A stretch of DNA of 23,360 bases from positions 1 to 23,360 of the forward strand of contig JBFWQM010000064.1 of the NCBI GenBank assembly GCA_050249455.1. Reading direction: 5' to 3'. How positions within the stretch are numbered: position 1 is the stretch's first letter; each line of letters opens with the position of its first letter. This document shows positions 7,588-15,244 of the stretch, one piece after another. Source of the stretch: JBFWQM01 sp050249455. Its GTDB lineage: Bacteria; Pseudomonadota; Alphaproteobacteria; MPNO01; VGEU01. The notes under the pieces are model-generated. The model saw nothing but the letters and a program-made list of their open reading frames with translations, was not told the DNA's origin and made no database searches. The translations under genes were made by a program, and so were the position numbers.

Positions 7588-8997
7588 ATGACCCCCAACC
7601 CCACCGCCGCCGAACGCGGCGCCGCGCGGATGCGCCGGCTGCTCGAAGGCCCGATCGGGCCGACGGTGGCGCGGCTGGCGGCGCCCAACATCGCGGTGGC
7701 GGCGGCGCAGACCTGCGTCACCGTCGCCGACGCCTGGTATGTCGGGCGGATCGGCATCGCGCCGCTGGCGGCGCTGGCGCTGGTGTTCCCGGTGCAGACC
7801 CTGATGAGCATGATGTCGGCCGGCGCGATGGGCGGCGGCGTGTCGTCGGCGGTCGCGCGCGCGATGGGCGCCGGCGACCGCGACCGCGCCGAGGCGGTGG
7901 TGACCCACGCGGTCGTCATCGCGATCGGCATGGCCGCCGCCTACACGCTGATCTGCGCGGTCCTGGCGCGGCCGCTGTTCGCGCTGCTGGGCGGCACGGG
8001 CGACGCGCTCGACGGCGCGGTCGCCTATGCCGAGATCGTGTTCGGCGCGGCGATCGTCATGTGGATCGCCAACATCCTGGCGGCGGTGCTGCGCGGCACC
8101 GGCAACATGGCGGTGCCGGCGAGGGTGCTGATCTGCACCGCGGCGCTGGGCGTGGTGCTGTCGGGCGCGCTGACCCTGGGCTGGGCCGGGCTGCCGGCGC
8201 TCGGCGTGCGCGGGCCGGCGGTGTCGCTGGTCGCGAGCTTCACGATCGCGGCGGCGTTCATGGCGGGCTACCTGTGGTCGGGCCGCGCCGGCATCGCGCC
8301 GCGGCTGTTCGGCGTGACGCTGCGCCGCGCGCTGTTCCTCGACATCCTGAAGGTCGGCGCGGTCGCCTGCGGCAACGCGCTCCTGACCATCGGCACCATA
8401 CTGGTCGTCACCGGCCTGGTCGGCCGCTTCGGCACCGCGGCGCTGGCCGGCTACGGGCTGGGCAGCCGGCTGGAGCTGATCCTGATCCCCGTCTCGTTCG
8501 GCGTCGGCGGCGCGCTGACCGCGCTGGTCGGCGCCAACCGCGGCGCGCGCCAGCACGCCCGCGCGCGGCGCATCGCGTGGGCCGGCGGGCTCGCGGTGTT
8601 CGCGTTCACCGGCGCGCTCGGCGTCGTCGTCGCCGTCTGGCCGGCGCTGTGGATCGGGCTGTTCACCACCGACGCCGATGCCGCCGCGGTCGCGACCACC
8701 TATCTTCATATCGCGGGCCCGTTCTACGGGTTCTTCGGGATCGGCATGGCGCTCTACTTCGCTTCGCAAGGCACCGGCAACATGATCTGGCCGTTCACCG
8801 CCGGGACGGTGCGCTTCGTCGTGGCCGCAGGTCTCGGCGCGGTGCTGGTGCTGTGGCTCGACGGCGCGCTGACGACCCTGTTCGCCTGCGTCGCCGCCGG
8901 GCTGTTCGTGTTCGGCACGATGATCGCGCTGTCGCTGTACAGCCGGGTGTGGAACCCGGCGCCGCCGCCCGTGCCCGCCCGGGCTGCGGCGGAATAG
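7588..8997 (+). CDS. MATE family multidrug/toxin efflux transporter
   Basis: This 469-residue inner-membrane protein belongs to the MATE family, which exports cationic drugs or metabolites in exchange for Na+ or H+. It shows the expected two halves of six hydrophobic helices. The first half opens with GPIGPTVARLAAPNIAVAAA, followed by ADAWYVGRIGIAPLAALAL (family: D..fvG.lG..alAa.al). The repeat in the second half opens with FLDILKVGAVACGNAL, then AGYGLGSRLELILIPVSFGVGGALTALVGANRGA, the NorM/DinF-like helix-8 region. I start at ATG 7588; an in-frame start at 7537 would lie inside the repeat. ATG 7630 is an alternative. The substrate cannot be predicted. The gene ends 7 bases before rnr and separates topA from rnr, which are more often direct neighbours in this class. 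Confidence 0.9.
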   Translation: MTPNPTAAERGAARMRRLLEGPIGPTVARLAAPNIAVAAAQTCVTVADAWYVGRIGIAPLAALALVFPVQTLMSMMSAGAMGGGVSSAVARAMGAGDRDRAEAVVTHAVVIAIGMAAAYTLICAVLARPLFALLGGTGDALDGAVAYAEIVFGAAIVMWIANILAAVLRGTGNMAVPARVLICTAALGVVLSGALTLGWAGLPALGVRGPAVSLVASFTIAAAFMAGYLWSGRAGIAPRLFGVTLRRALFLDILKVGAVACGNALLTIGTILVVTGLVGRFGTAALAGYGLGSRLELILIPVSFGVGGALTALVGANRGARQHARARRIAWAGGLAVFAFTGALGVVVAVWPALWIGLFTTDADAAAVATTYLHIAGPFYGFFGIGMALYFASQGTGNMIWPFTAGTVRFVVAAGLGAVLVLWLDGALTTLFACVAAGLFVFGTMIALSLYSRVWNPAPPPVPARAAAE

Positions 8998-9004
8998 GAT
9001 CCCC

Positions 9005-11215
9005 TTGGCCAAGCGTCCCCGCCGTCCCGACACGCCGCCCGAGCCGCTGACCCGCGAACGGGTCAAGGCCACCATCGCGGCGAGCCCGGTGCCGCTGGGC
9101 AAGCGCGAGCTGTCGCGCGCGCTGGGCGTCACCGCGGCGGAACGGCCGGCGCTGCGCGCGATCCTGGCCGAGCTGGAGAGCGACGGCGCGCTCGAGCGCG
9201 GCCGCGGCCGGCGCTTCGGCGCCCCCGGCGCCCTGCCCGAGGTTTCGGTGCTGGAGGTCTACGCGCTGGACCGCGACGGCACGCCGCTCGCCCGTCCCGC
9301 CGGGCGCGAGAGCGGCGAGGCGCCGGCGATCCACATCGTCGGCGAGGCGCGCGGACAGGCCGCGGCGCCCGGCGACCGCGTGCTGGCGCGCATCAAGCGC
9401 AACCGCGACGGCACGTTCGACGCGCGGGTGATGCGCCGGCTGGAGTCGGCGCCGCCGACCGTGCTGGGCGTCTTCCGCACCGGCGACAAGCACGGCTGGA
9501 TCCACGCCACCGACCGGCGCATCAAGCACACCTTCGTCGTCCTGCCGCACGACATGCACGATGCGGCGGACGGCGACATCGTCCGCGCCGAGGCGCTGCC
9601 GGGCAAGCACCTGGGCCTGCCCAAGGCGAAGGTGGTCGAGCGGCTGGGCGCGCTGAGCGACCCGAAGTCGGCGAGCCTGGTCGCCATCCAGGCGCACGGA
9701 ATCCCGACCGAGTTCCCGCCTGAGGCGCAGGCGCAGGCCGCCGCCGCGAAGCCGGTGCCGCTGGGCGAGCGCACCGACCTGCGCGCGGTGCCGCTGGTCA
9801 CCATCGACGACGAGGACGCCCGCGACTTCGACGACGCGGTGTGGGCCGCGCCCGACGCCGACCCGGCCAACCCCGGCGGCTTCGAGCTCGTGGTCGCCAT
9901 CGCCGACGTCGCCCACTACGTGCGGCCGGGCGACGCGCTGGACCGCACGGCGAAGGAGCGCGGCAACTCGGTCTACTTCCCCGACCGCGTGGTGCCGATG
10001 CTGCCGGAGGCGCTGTCCAACGGCCTGTGCTCGCTGAAGCCGGACGAGGACCGCGGCTGCCTCGCCGTCCGCATGTGGGTGGACGCCGACGGCAACCTGC
10101 GCCGCCACCAGTTCGTGCGCGGGCTGATGCGATCCGCCGCGCGGCTGACCTACACCCAGGTGCAGACCGCCCAGGACGGGTCGCCCGACGAGCTGACCGG
10201 CCCCCTGCGCGAGCCGGTGATCGCGCCGTTGTTCGCCGCCTACGCCGTGCTGCGCCGGGCGCGCGAGGAGCGCGGCGCGCTCGACATCGACCGCCCCGAG
10301 CGGAAGGTGGTGCTGGCCCCCGACGGCAGCATCGCCGCCATCGTCCGGCGGCAGCGCTTCGACAGCCACCGGCTGATCGAGGAGTTCATGATCCTCGCCA
10401 ACGTCGCCGCCGCCGAGACCCTGGAGGCGCGGCGCTACCCGGTGATGTACCGCCTGCACGACCGCCCGACGGTCGAGAAGGTCGAGTCGCTGCGCGAGTT
10501 CCTGTCCACCCTGGGCATCCGGGTGGCGCGCGGCCAGGCGATCGAGCCCCGCATGTTCGGGCGCATCCTGGAGCGCGCCGCCGGCACCCCGCACGCCGAC
10601 GTGGTCAGCGAGGCGGTGCTGCGCAGCCAGGCGCAGGCGGTCTACGGCCCCGACAACCTGGGCCATTTCGGGCTGGCGCTGCGCCGCTACGCCCACTTCA
10701 CCTCGCCGATCCGGCGCTATTCGGACGTCCTGGTCCACCGGGCGCTGATCGGCGCCCTGCGGCTGGGCGAGGGCGGCATCGACCGCGACGTGGGCGAGGC
10801 GTTCGCCGCCACAGGCGCGCACATTTCGATGACCGAGCGCCGCGCCGCGGCAGCCGAGCGCACCTGCCTCGACCGCATGACCACCGCCTTCCTGGTCGAC
10901 CGCGCCGGCGCCACCTTCCCGGGCCGCGTCTCCGGCGTCCAGCGCTTCGGCCTGTTCGTGACCTTGGACGACATCGGGGCCGACGGCCTGCTGCCGGTCT
11001 CCGCCCTCGGCCCGGACTACTACGACTACGACGAGCGGTCGCAGAGCCTGACCGGCCGTGCCGGCGGCGGCACCTTCCGGTTCGGCGACCGCATCGTGGT
11101 CCGCCTCGACGAGGCCAACCTGATGACGGGCACCCTCACCTTCCGCCGTGCCGACGTGCCCGCCGCCGTCGCCCACGGCCGCCACCGGCCGCCGCCCCGC
11201 CATCGGCGGCGGTAG
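9005..11215 (+). CDS. rnr: Ribonuclease R (TTG start)
   Basis: RNase R is a processive 3'-to-5' exoribonuclease that degrades structured RNA in mRNA decay and rRNA quality control. The 736-residue protein has an N-terminal helix-turn-helix-like segment (about 14-72), cold-shock domains (about 80-225), and an RNB catalytic domain from about 256. In that domain the metal-binding aspartates lie in IDDEDARDFDDAV (Asp268, 269, 271, 274, 276, 277). A C-terminal S1 domain starts near residue 635 (GRVSGVQRFGLFVTL) and is followed by a basic tail. The start is TTG at 9005: AGGAT at 8996-9000 overlaps the MATE stop and is 4-5 bases away, and the MAKRPRRP N-terminus suits the family. The 7-base gap implies cotranscription with the MATE gene. 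Confidence 0.95.
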   Translation: MAKRPRRPDTPPEPLTRERVKATIAASPVPLGKRELSRALGVTAAERPALRAILAELESDGALERGRGRRFGAPGALPEVSVLEVYALDRDGTPLARPAGRESGEAPAIHIVGEARGQAAAPGDRVLARIKRNRDGTFDARVMRRLESAPPTVLGVFRTGDKHGWIHATDRRIKHTFVVLPHDMHDAADGDIVRAEALPGKHLGLPKAKVVERLGALSDPKSASLVAIQAHGIPTEFPPEAQAQAAAAKPVPLGERTDLRAVPLVTIDDEDARDFDDAVWAAPDADPANPGGFELVVAIADVAHYVRPGDALDRTAKERGNSVYFPDRVVPMLPEALSNGLCSLKPDEDRGCLAVRMWVDADGNLRRHQFVRGLMRSAARLTYTQVQTAQDGSPDELTGPLREPVIAPLFAAYAVLRRAREERGALDIDRPERKVVLAPDGSIAAIVRRQRFDSHRLIEEFMILANVAAAETLEARRYPVMYRLHDRPTVEKVESLREFLSTLGIRVARGQAIEPRMFGRILERAAGTPHADVVSEAVLRSQAQAVYGPDNLGHFGLALRRYAHFTSPIRRYSDVLVHRALIGALRLGEGGIDRDVGEAFAATGAHISMTERRAAAAERTCLDRMTTAFLVDRAGATFPGRVSGVQRFGLFVTLDDIGADGLLPVSALGPDYYDYDERSQSLTGRAGGGTFRFGDRIVVRLDEANLMTGTLTFRRADVPAAVAHGRHRPPPRHRRR

Positions 11216-11226
11216 CGACATATTAA

Positions 11227-11272
11227 TGACGTGGTTCGATCTTTACTGACGTGACTCGATTATCGCTATAAT
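11227..11272 (+). promoter_or_regulatory. Promoter of the S41 protease gene with two direct repeats
   Basis: A perfect TATAAT lies at 11267-11272. Upstream are two near-identical 14-mers, TGACGTGGTTCGAT (11227-11240) and TGACGTGACTCGAT (11247-11260), with 12 of 14 bases equal and starts exactly 20 bp apart. No consensus -35 is visible; TACTGA at 11244-11249 has the right spacing but a poor match. The second repeat contains GACTC, a CcrM-type GANTC site. The layout suggests an activator that binds two helical turns apart and compensates for the weak -35. Confidence 0.55.
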
Positions 11273-11306
11273 GCCGCGCCGTACGACCCCGGTTTCTGGT
11301 TCATCC

Positions 11307-12866
11307 ATGGACTTCGCCCACGGGCGCCGCCGATTTGCGGCGCAGGCATTCACCCTCGTACTGACCGTCTGCGTCGGCTGCGCGCCGGTGACGGGCGGGG
11401 TCGCGCGCGACCCCGAGCCGCGCGAGATGTTCGACGTCGGCTGGACCCAGATCACCGACCGCTACATCGACCCCGTGTCGGCGCGCAACCTGACCGTGGA
11501 CGGCTTCAAGAGCCTGTTGACCACCGACCCCGCCGTCGAGCTAGTCGCCACCGAATCGGCCGTCAGGCTGGTCAAGGGCGGCGCCACCGCGGCCGAGTTC
11601 CGCGCGCCGGCGGTGTGGGACACCCGCGGCTGGATCGAGCTGTCGCCGCGCCTGCTCGACGCCACGCGCGAGGTTTCGCCGCTGGTGCGTGCCAAGACGC
11701 TGGAGGAGGACTACGAGCTGATCTTCCGCGGCGCGCTGTCGGCGCTCGACAAGGTGTCGCGCTATACCAGCCGCGACCGCACGCGCGCCATCCGCGCCGC
11801 GCGCGAAGGCTTCGGCGGCATCGGCATCTCGATCAAGGTGGAGGAAGGGATCGTCAGGATCGTGACCGTCCATCCCGGCACCCCGGCCGAGCGCGCGGGG
11901 CTCATGCAGGACGACCGCATCACCCACATCGAGGGCGAGCCGGTCGACGGCATGGACCAGGCGGACGTGGTGAACCGCCTGCGCGGCCATATCGATACCT
12001 CGGTGGCGATGACGATCGCGCGCGACGGCGTCGCGGCGCCGATCCAGCAGCGCGTGGTGCGCTCGCACATCGTCCTGCCCACCATCACCGCCTCGTTCGA
12101 CGGCGGCATCGTCACCATCAAGCTTTCGAGCTTCAACCAGGCGACCGCGGCGAACCTGCGCCGCGACCTGCGCAAGCTGGACCGCGAGCACGGCAAGGCG
12201 ATCCGCGGCATCGTGCTCGACCTGCGCGGCAACCCGGGCGGGCTGCTCGACCAGGCGGTTGCGGTGACCAACGTCTTCGTCAGCCAGGGGCGCATCGTGT
12301 CGACCCGCGGCCGCCACCACGAGAGCTACCAGGTGTTCGACGCGACCTCTGGCGCGCTGATGCCCGGCGTGCCGATGATCGTCCTGGTCAACGGCCGCTC
12401 GGCCTCGGCCTCGGAGATCGTGGCCGTCGCGCTGCGCGATTCCGGCCGTGCCGTGGTGATCGGCTCGTCGTCCTACGGCAAGGGTACGGTGCAGACCATC
12501 GTGCCGATGCCGAACGGCGGCGAGGTCGCGCTGACCTGGGCAAAGCTTCTGGCGCCGAGCGGCTTCCCGCTGCAGGACCAGGGCGTCGTGCCGGCGATGT
12601 GCACCAGCGGCGACGCCGAGCGCACGGCGGCGCTTGTGGCGGGCCTGCGCGGCGGCGAGCATGCGGCGAGCGAGGCCGTGGTGCGCCACGTCCGGCCCGA
12701 CGGCCAGCGCACCGTCAGCGGCACCGACAAGCGCCAGGCCTGCCCGCCGACCGACGACGAGAAGTCGGTGGACATGGAGCTCGCGCGCTATCTCCTGGGC
12801 TACCCCGCGGTGTTCGCCCGCGCGCTGCACGCCGGCCAGCCGTCGCTCGCGGAGCGGCTTCGTTAA
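11307..12866 (+). CDS. Secreted S41 family C-terminal processing protease with PDZ domain
   Basis: S41 (CtpA/Prc-type) proteases use a Ser/Lys pair to trim or degrade exported proteins in the periplasm. The first 25 residues have an RRR-bearing start and a hydrophobic core ending in VGC, so the protein is exported. It may be a lipoprotein, although Cys at lipobox position -3 is unusual. A PDZ domain spans about residues 170-245 (GIGISIKVEEG, then GTPAERAGLMQDDRITHIEG). The protease domain follows, with catalytic Ser367 in SASASEI and Lys392 in SYGKGTVQ, the usual 25-residue spacing. I prefer ATG 11307 over the in-frame ATG at 11271 because the latter overlaps the TATAAT box and would lie upstream of the transcription start. 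A C-terminal Cys-containing region follows the catalytic core. Confidence 0.9.
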   Translation: MDFAHGRRRFAAQAFTLVLTVCVGCAPVTGGVARDPEPREMFDVGWTQITDRYIDPVSARNLTVDGFKSLLTTDPAVELVATESAVRLVKGGATAAEFRAPAVWDTRGWIELSPRLLDATREVSPLVRAKTLEEDYELIFRGALSALDKVSRYTSRDRTRAIRAAREGFGGIGISIKVEEGIVRIVTVHPGTPAERAGLMQDDRITHIEGEPVDGMDQADVVNRLRGHIDTSVAMTIARDGVAAPIQQRVVRSHIVLPTITASFDGGIVTIKLSSFNQATAANLRRDLRKLDREHGKAIRGIVLDLRGNPGGLLDQAVAVTNVFVSQGRIVSTRGRHHESYQVFDATSGALMPGVPMIVLVNGRSASASEIVAVALRDSGRAVVIGSSSYGKGTVQTIVPMPNGGEVALTWAKLLAPSGFPLQDQGVVPAMCTSGDAERTAALVAGLRGGEHAASEAVVRHVRPDGQRTVSGTDKRQACPPTDDEKSVDMELARYLLGYPAVFARALHAGQPSLAERLR

Positions 12867-12886
12867 CGGCTGCGGCCTCAGGATGC

Positions 12887-12914
12887 TTGACAGCCGGGGC
12901 GCGCGGGCTATCTT
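12887..12914 (+). promoter_or_regulatory. Sigma-70 promoter of rpmG
   Basis: A perfect TTGACA at 12887-12892 is followed after 16 bp by TATCTT (12909-12914), a 4-of-6 match to TATAAT. Transcription would start near 12921, about 30 bases before the rpmG ATG. It is the best two-box vegetative promoter in the window, as expected for a ribosomal protein gene. Confidence 0.7.
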
Positions 12915-12950
12915 GCGCCCCAACCCGTCCCGTTCCGAGCGGAGCCGCGC

Positions 12951-13118
12951 ATGGCCAAGAGCAATTCCGTCCTGATCAAGCTGGTGAGCAGCGCCAACAC
13001 CGGCTTCTACTACGTGACCAAGAAGAACGCGCGCTCCACCACCGACAAGCTGGAGCTGCGCAAGTACGACCCGGTCGCGCGCAAGCACGTCGCCTTCAAG
13101 GAAGCCAAGATCAAGTAG
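12951..13118 (+). CDS. rpmG: 50S ribosomal protein L33
   Basis: This small gene encodes 55 residues, the normal length of L33, a large-subunit protein near the tRNA exit site. The translation MAKSNSVLIKLVSSANTGFY continues with YVTKKNARST, KLELRKYDP and ends in FKEAKIK, all family signatures. It lacks the two CxxC pairs of zinc-binding L33, so it is the zinc-free form, and zinc-dependent swapping with this paralogue would not need metal release. GGAG at 12941-12944 is 6 bases before the ATG. It has its own promoter upstream and a strong terminator 23 bases downstream, so it is likely transcribed alone. Its place beside pleD is common in alphaproteobacteria. Confidence 0.97.
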   Translation: MAKSNSVLIKLVSSANTGFYYVTKKNARSTTDKLELRKYDPVARKHVAFKEAKIK

Positions 13119-13140
13119 CGCCTTCTGCGGGCGCCATGCA

Positions 13141-13170
13141 AAAAGCCGCACCGGCGACGGTGCGGCTTTT
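13141..13170. terminator. Bidirectional intrinsic terminator between rpmG and pleD
   Basis: A perfect 13-bp inverted repeat, AAAAGCCGCACCG (13141-13153) and CGGTGCGGCTTTT (13158-13170), encloses the loop GCGA. The GC-rich stem ends in an A tract on one side and a T tract on the other. It can therefore end transcripts from rpmG (plus) and from divK-pleD (minus). Confidence 0.92.
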
Positions 13171-13200
13171 CATTTGCCCGCGGCGAGCGGGCGCGGCGCG

Positions 13201-14622
13201 TCAGCGCGAGCCGGCGACCGAGCGGCTCGGTTCCTGGGCGCCGTCGCCGTCGCTGCAGCCGGCCGCGAACGACACCCGGTTGCGCCCGGCATGCTTGGCC
13301 TCGTAGAGCGCCTCGTCCGCCTTCTGCACCAGTTCGTCGAGGTGGAAGGCCCCGGCGCGGCCGGTGGCGACACCGATGCTGACGGTCACCGGCAACTGGC
13401 CCACCTGGGCCGACACGCCGAAAAGCTCGCCGGCGATGGTCTGACGCAGGCGCTCGGCGGCGCTGCCGGCGTCGGCGATGTTGACGTCAGGCATCAGCAC
13501 CAGGAACTCCTCGCCGCCGAAGCGGACGGCGGAGTCGAGGCCGCGAAGGTTGGCGACGATCCGTTCGGCCAGCGTGCGCAGCACCTCGTCGCCGATCGCG
13601 TGGCCGTAGGTGTCGTTGATCGCCTTGAAGTGGTCGATGTCGAGCACCATCAGCGAGATCGGCTTGCCCGCGGCGGCCAGGCCGCCGGCGACCGCGTCGA
13701 AATGCGCGTCGAGGTAGCGCCGGTTGTAGAGGCCGGTCAGGCTGTCGGTCACCGCCGCGGCGAGGCTCTGCTGGAACTTGGTGCGCAGTCCGTCCTCGAA
13801 CCGCTTTCGGCGCACCTGGGTGCGGGTGCGCGCGATCAGCTCGTCGCGGTCGACCGGCTTGGGCAGGTAGTCGTTGACGCCGAGGTCGAGCGCCTTCACC
13901 AGGGTCGGCACGTTGCCCTGGTCGATCATCAGCAGGATCGGGACGTTGCGGGTTTCCTCGTTGGAGCGGATCTGCGAGCACAGCCGCAGCGCGTCCTCGC
14001 CGCCGACATGGTCGTCGGTCAGGATCAGATGGAAGTCGCCGCGCCGCGCCGCCTCCAGCGCCGCCGCGCAGCCGTCGGCGGTCTCGACCTGGTGGCCGGC
14101 CGATTTCAGGGTGTCGACCACCCGGGCCGACCAGCGCGACGTATCCTGGGCCACCAGGACGCGGCCCGGCGCGTCGGGATCGAGCTTGGCGCCGGACGCC
14201 TCGCCGAAGCGCATCAATGTCGTCTCGCGCGCGTGCCATTCGTCGGTCGCCCGCTTCAGGCGCACCAGCGACTTGATGCGGGCGAACAGCGCATGGTCGT
14301 TGACCGGCTTGGTCAGGAAATCGTCGGCGCCCGCCTGCAGGCCCTGCACGCGGTCGCTCACCTCGTTCAGCGCGGTCACCATGACGACGGGCACGTGCGC
14401 GGTGGCCGGATCGGCCTTGATCCGCCGGCAGACCTCGAAGCCGTCCATCTTCGGCATCATCACGTCGAGCAGGACGATGTCGGGCGCGCGCTCGTGCACC
14501 AGGCTGAGGCAGGTCGGGCCGTCGTTGGCGGTCACGACGTCGTAGTACTCGACCAGCAGCTTGGCTTCGAGCAGCCGGACGTTCGCGGGGATGTCGTCTA
14601 CAACCAGGACGCGAGCGGACAT
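13201..14622 (-). CDS. pleD: PleD-type response regulator diguanylate cyclase (REC-REC-GGDEF)
   Basis: PleD makes cyclic di-GMP from two GTP when phosphorylated; in Caulobacter it drives the swarmer-to-stalked change. The 473-residue protein has REC1 (residues 4-120) with phospho-acceptor Asp53 in VLLDVMMPKMDG and Lys105 (FLTKP). A divergent REC2 (154-270) acts in dimerisation. The GGDEF domain (about 290-460) has active site GGEEF at 369-373 and product-inhibition I-site RxxD at 360-363 (RGLD), exactly five residues before it. Numbering is within one residue of Caulobacter PleD. ATG 14622 gives MSARVLVVDD; a TTG at 14637, overlapping the divK stop, is an alternative. It follows divK by 7 bases, so the two are cotranscribed. 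A 20-residue Ser/Gly-rich tail trails the domain. Confidence 0.96.
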   Translation of the reverse strand: MSARVLVVDDIPANVRLLEAKLLVEYYDVVTANDGPTCLSLVHERAPDIVLLDVMMPKMDGFEVCRRIKADPATAHVPVVMVTALNEVSDRVQGLQAGADDFLTKPVNDHALFARIKSLVRLKRATDEWHARETTLMRFGEASGAKLDPDAPGRVLVAQDTSRWSARVVDTLKSAGHQVETADGCAAALEAARRGDFHLILTDDHVGGEDALRLCSQIRSNEETRNVPILLMIDQGNVPTLVKALDLGVNDYLPKPVDRDELIARTRTQVRRKRFEDGLRTKFQQSLAAAVTDSLTGLYNRRYLDAHFDAVAGGLAAAGKPISLMVLDIDHFKAINDTYGHAIGDEVLRTLAERIVANLRGLDSAVRFGGEEFLVLMPDVNIADAGSAAERLRQTIAGELFGVSAQVGQLPVTVSIGVATGRAGAFHLDELVQKADEALYEAKHAGRNRVSFAAGCSDGDGAQEPSRSVAGSR

Positions 14623-14629
14623 GACCGCG

Positions 14630-14995
14630 TCACCCAAGGACCTTCTGGATGGTCTCGAGGAAGTTCGAGACCGAAATCGGCTTCGCGATGTAAGCCTCGC
14701 AACCGCCGTTCCTGATCTTCTCTTCGTCTCCCTTCATCGCGAAGGCAGTGACGGCGATCACAGGAATGGCGCGCAGCGACTCATCCTCCTTGATCCACCG
14801 GGTCACTTCCAGTCCGGAAACCTCCGGCAGCTGGATGTCCATCAGGATCAGATCGGGACGGTGCTCGCGCGCGAGCTTCAGCGCCTCGCGGCCGTCCTTG
14901 GTCTGCAACGTCTCATAGCCGTGGACCTCGAGCAGGTCATGAAACAACTTCATGTTCAGCTCGTTGTCCTCGACGATCAGGATTCTTTTCGGCAT
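14630..14995 (-). CDS. divK: Single-domain cell-cycle response regulator DivK
   Basis: DivK is a lone receiver domain that, in Caulobacter, is phosphorylated by DivJ, dephosphorylated by PleC, and acts through DivL on the CckA-CtrA pathway that sets cell-cycle and polarity. The protein is 121 residues, the family length. Acidic residues Glu9 and Asp10 (LIVEDN), phospho-acceptor Asp53 (LILMDIQLPEVSG), Thr83 (AVTAFAMKGDEE) and Lys105 (AKPIS) are all present. There is no output domain. It begins MPKRILIVEDNELNMKLFHD, close to known DivK proteins. It is first in a divK-pleD operon; DivJ, PleC and CtrA genes are not in the window. Confidence 0.95.
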   Translation of the reverse strand: MPKRILIVEDNELNMKLFHDLLEVHGYETLQTKDGREALKLAREHRPDLILMDIQLPEVSGLEVTRWIKEDESLRAIPVIAVTAFAMKGDEEKIRNGGCEAYIAKPISVSNFLETIQKVLG

Positions 14996-15244
14996 GCAGC
15001 AGTCCGCCCCAAAACGCCGCCGGTGCGACAGCTATCGTCGTGACCGATTCCAGCCCCGCGCTGTCGCCGGACGGCACTGCCCGCGCGCGAAGGCCGCATA
15101 TTGTCGTAACAGTCAGCGGTGATGGTGGCCCGCGAAGGTTAAATTTCGGTATGGATTGATGGATTATCGGCGCGCCCCCAGGCGATAACATGTAGCAAGT
15201 CGCCGCGGCCGCGTCCAATCGGGCGGCAAGGGGCATTGCGGGAA
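14996..15244. promoter_or_regulatory. Divergent control region between divK and mak
   Basis: These 249 bases hold no gene that I can support and must contain both promoters. The part near 15136-15190 is relatively AT-rich. It includes a TTAAATTT stretch (15139-15146), a tandem near-repeat ATGGATTG/ATGGATTA (15151-15166) and GATAACATG (15184-15192). A GANTC site (GATTC) lies at 15046-15050. Only one CtrA-like TTAA half-site was found, not the full TTAA-N7-TTAA. No confident -35/-10 pair was seen. Confidence 0.35.

Noticed and set aside
5983..9132. A minus-strand open frame of over 1000 codons across topA, the MATE gene and the start of rnr
   Set aside because: Its product is extremely rich in Arg, Gly, Ala and His with no domain, and it is antisense to three well-supported genes. 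Such frames are expected when third positions are nearly all G or C.
8795..11221. A minus-strand open frame of about 800 codons opposite rnr
   Set aside because: Low-complexity Arg/Gly/Ala/His product, antisense to a complete RNase R gene with intact catalytic motifs.
15139..15143. CtrA binding site upstream of divK
   Set aside because: Only one TTAA half-site is present; the partner at 7-base spacing is missing on either side.
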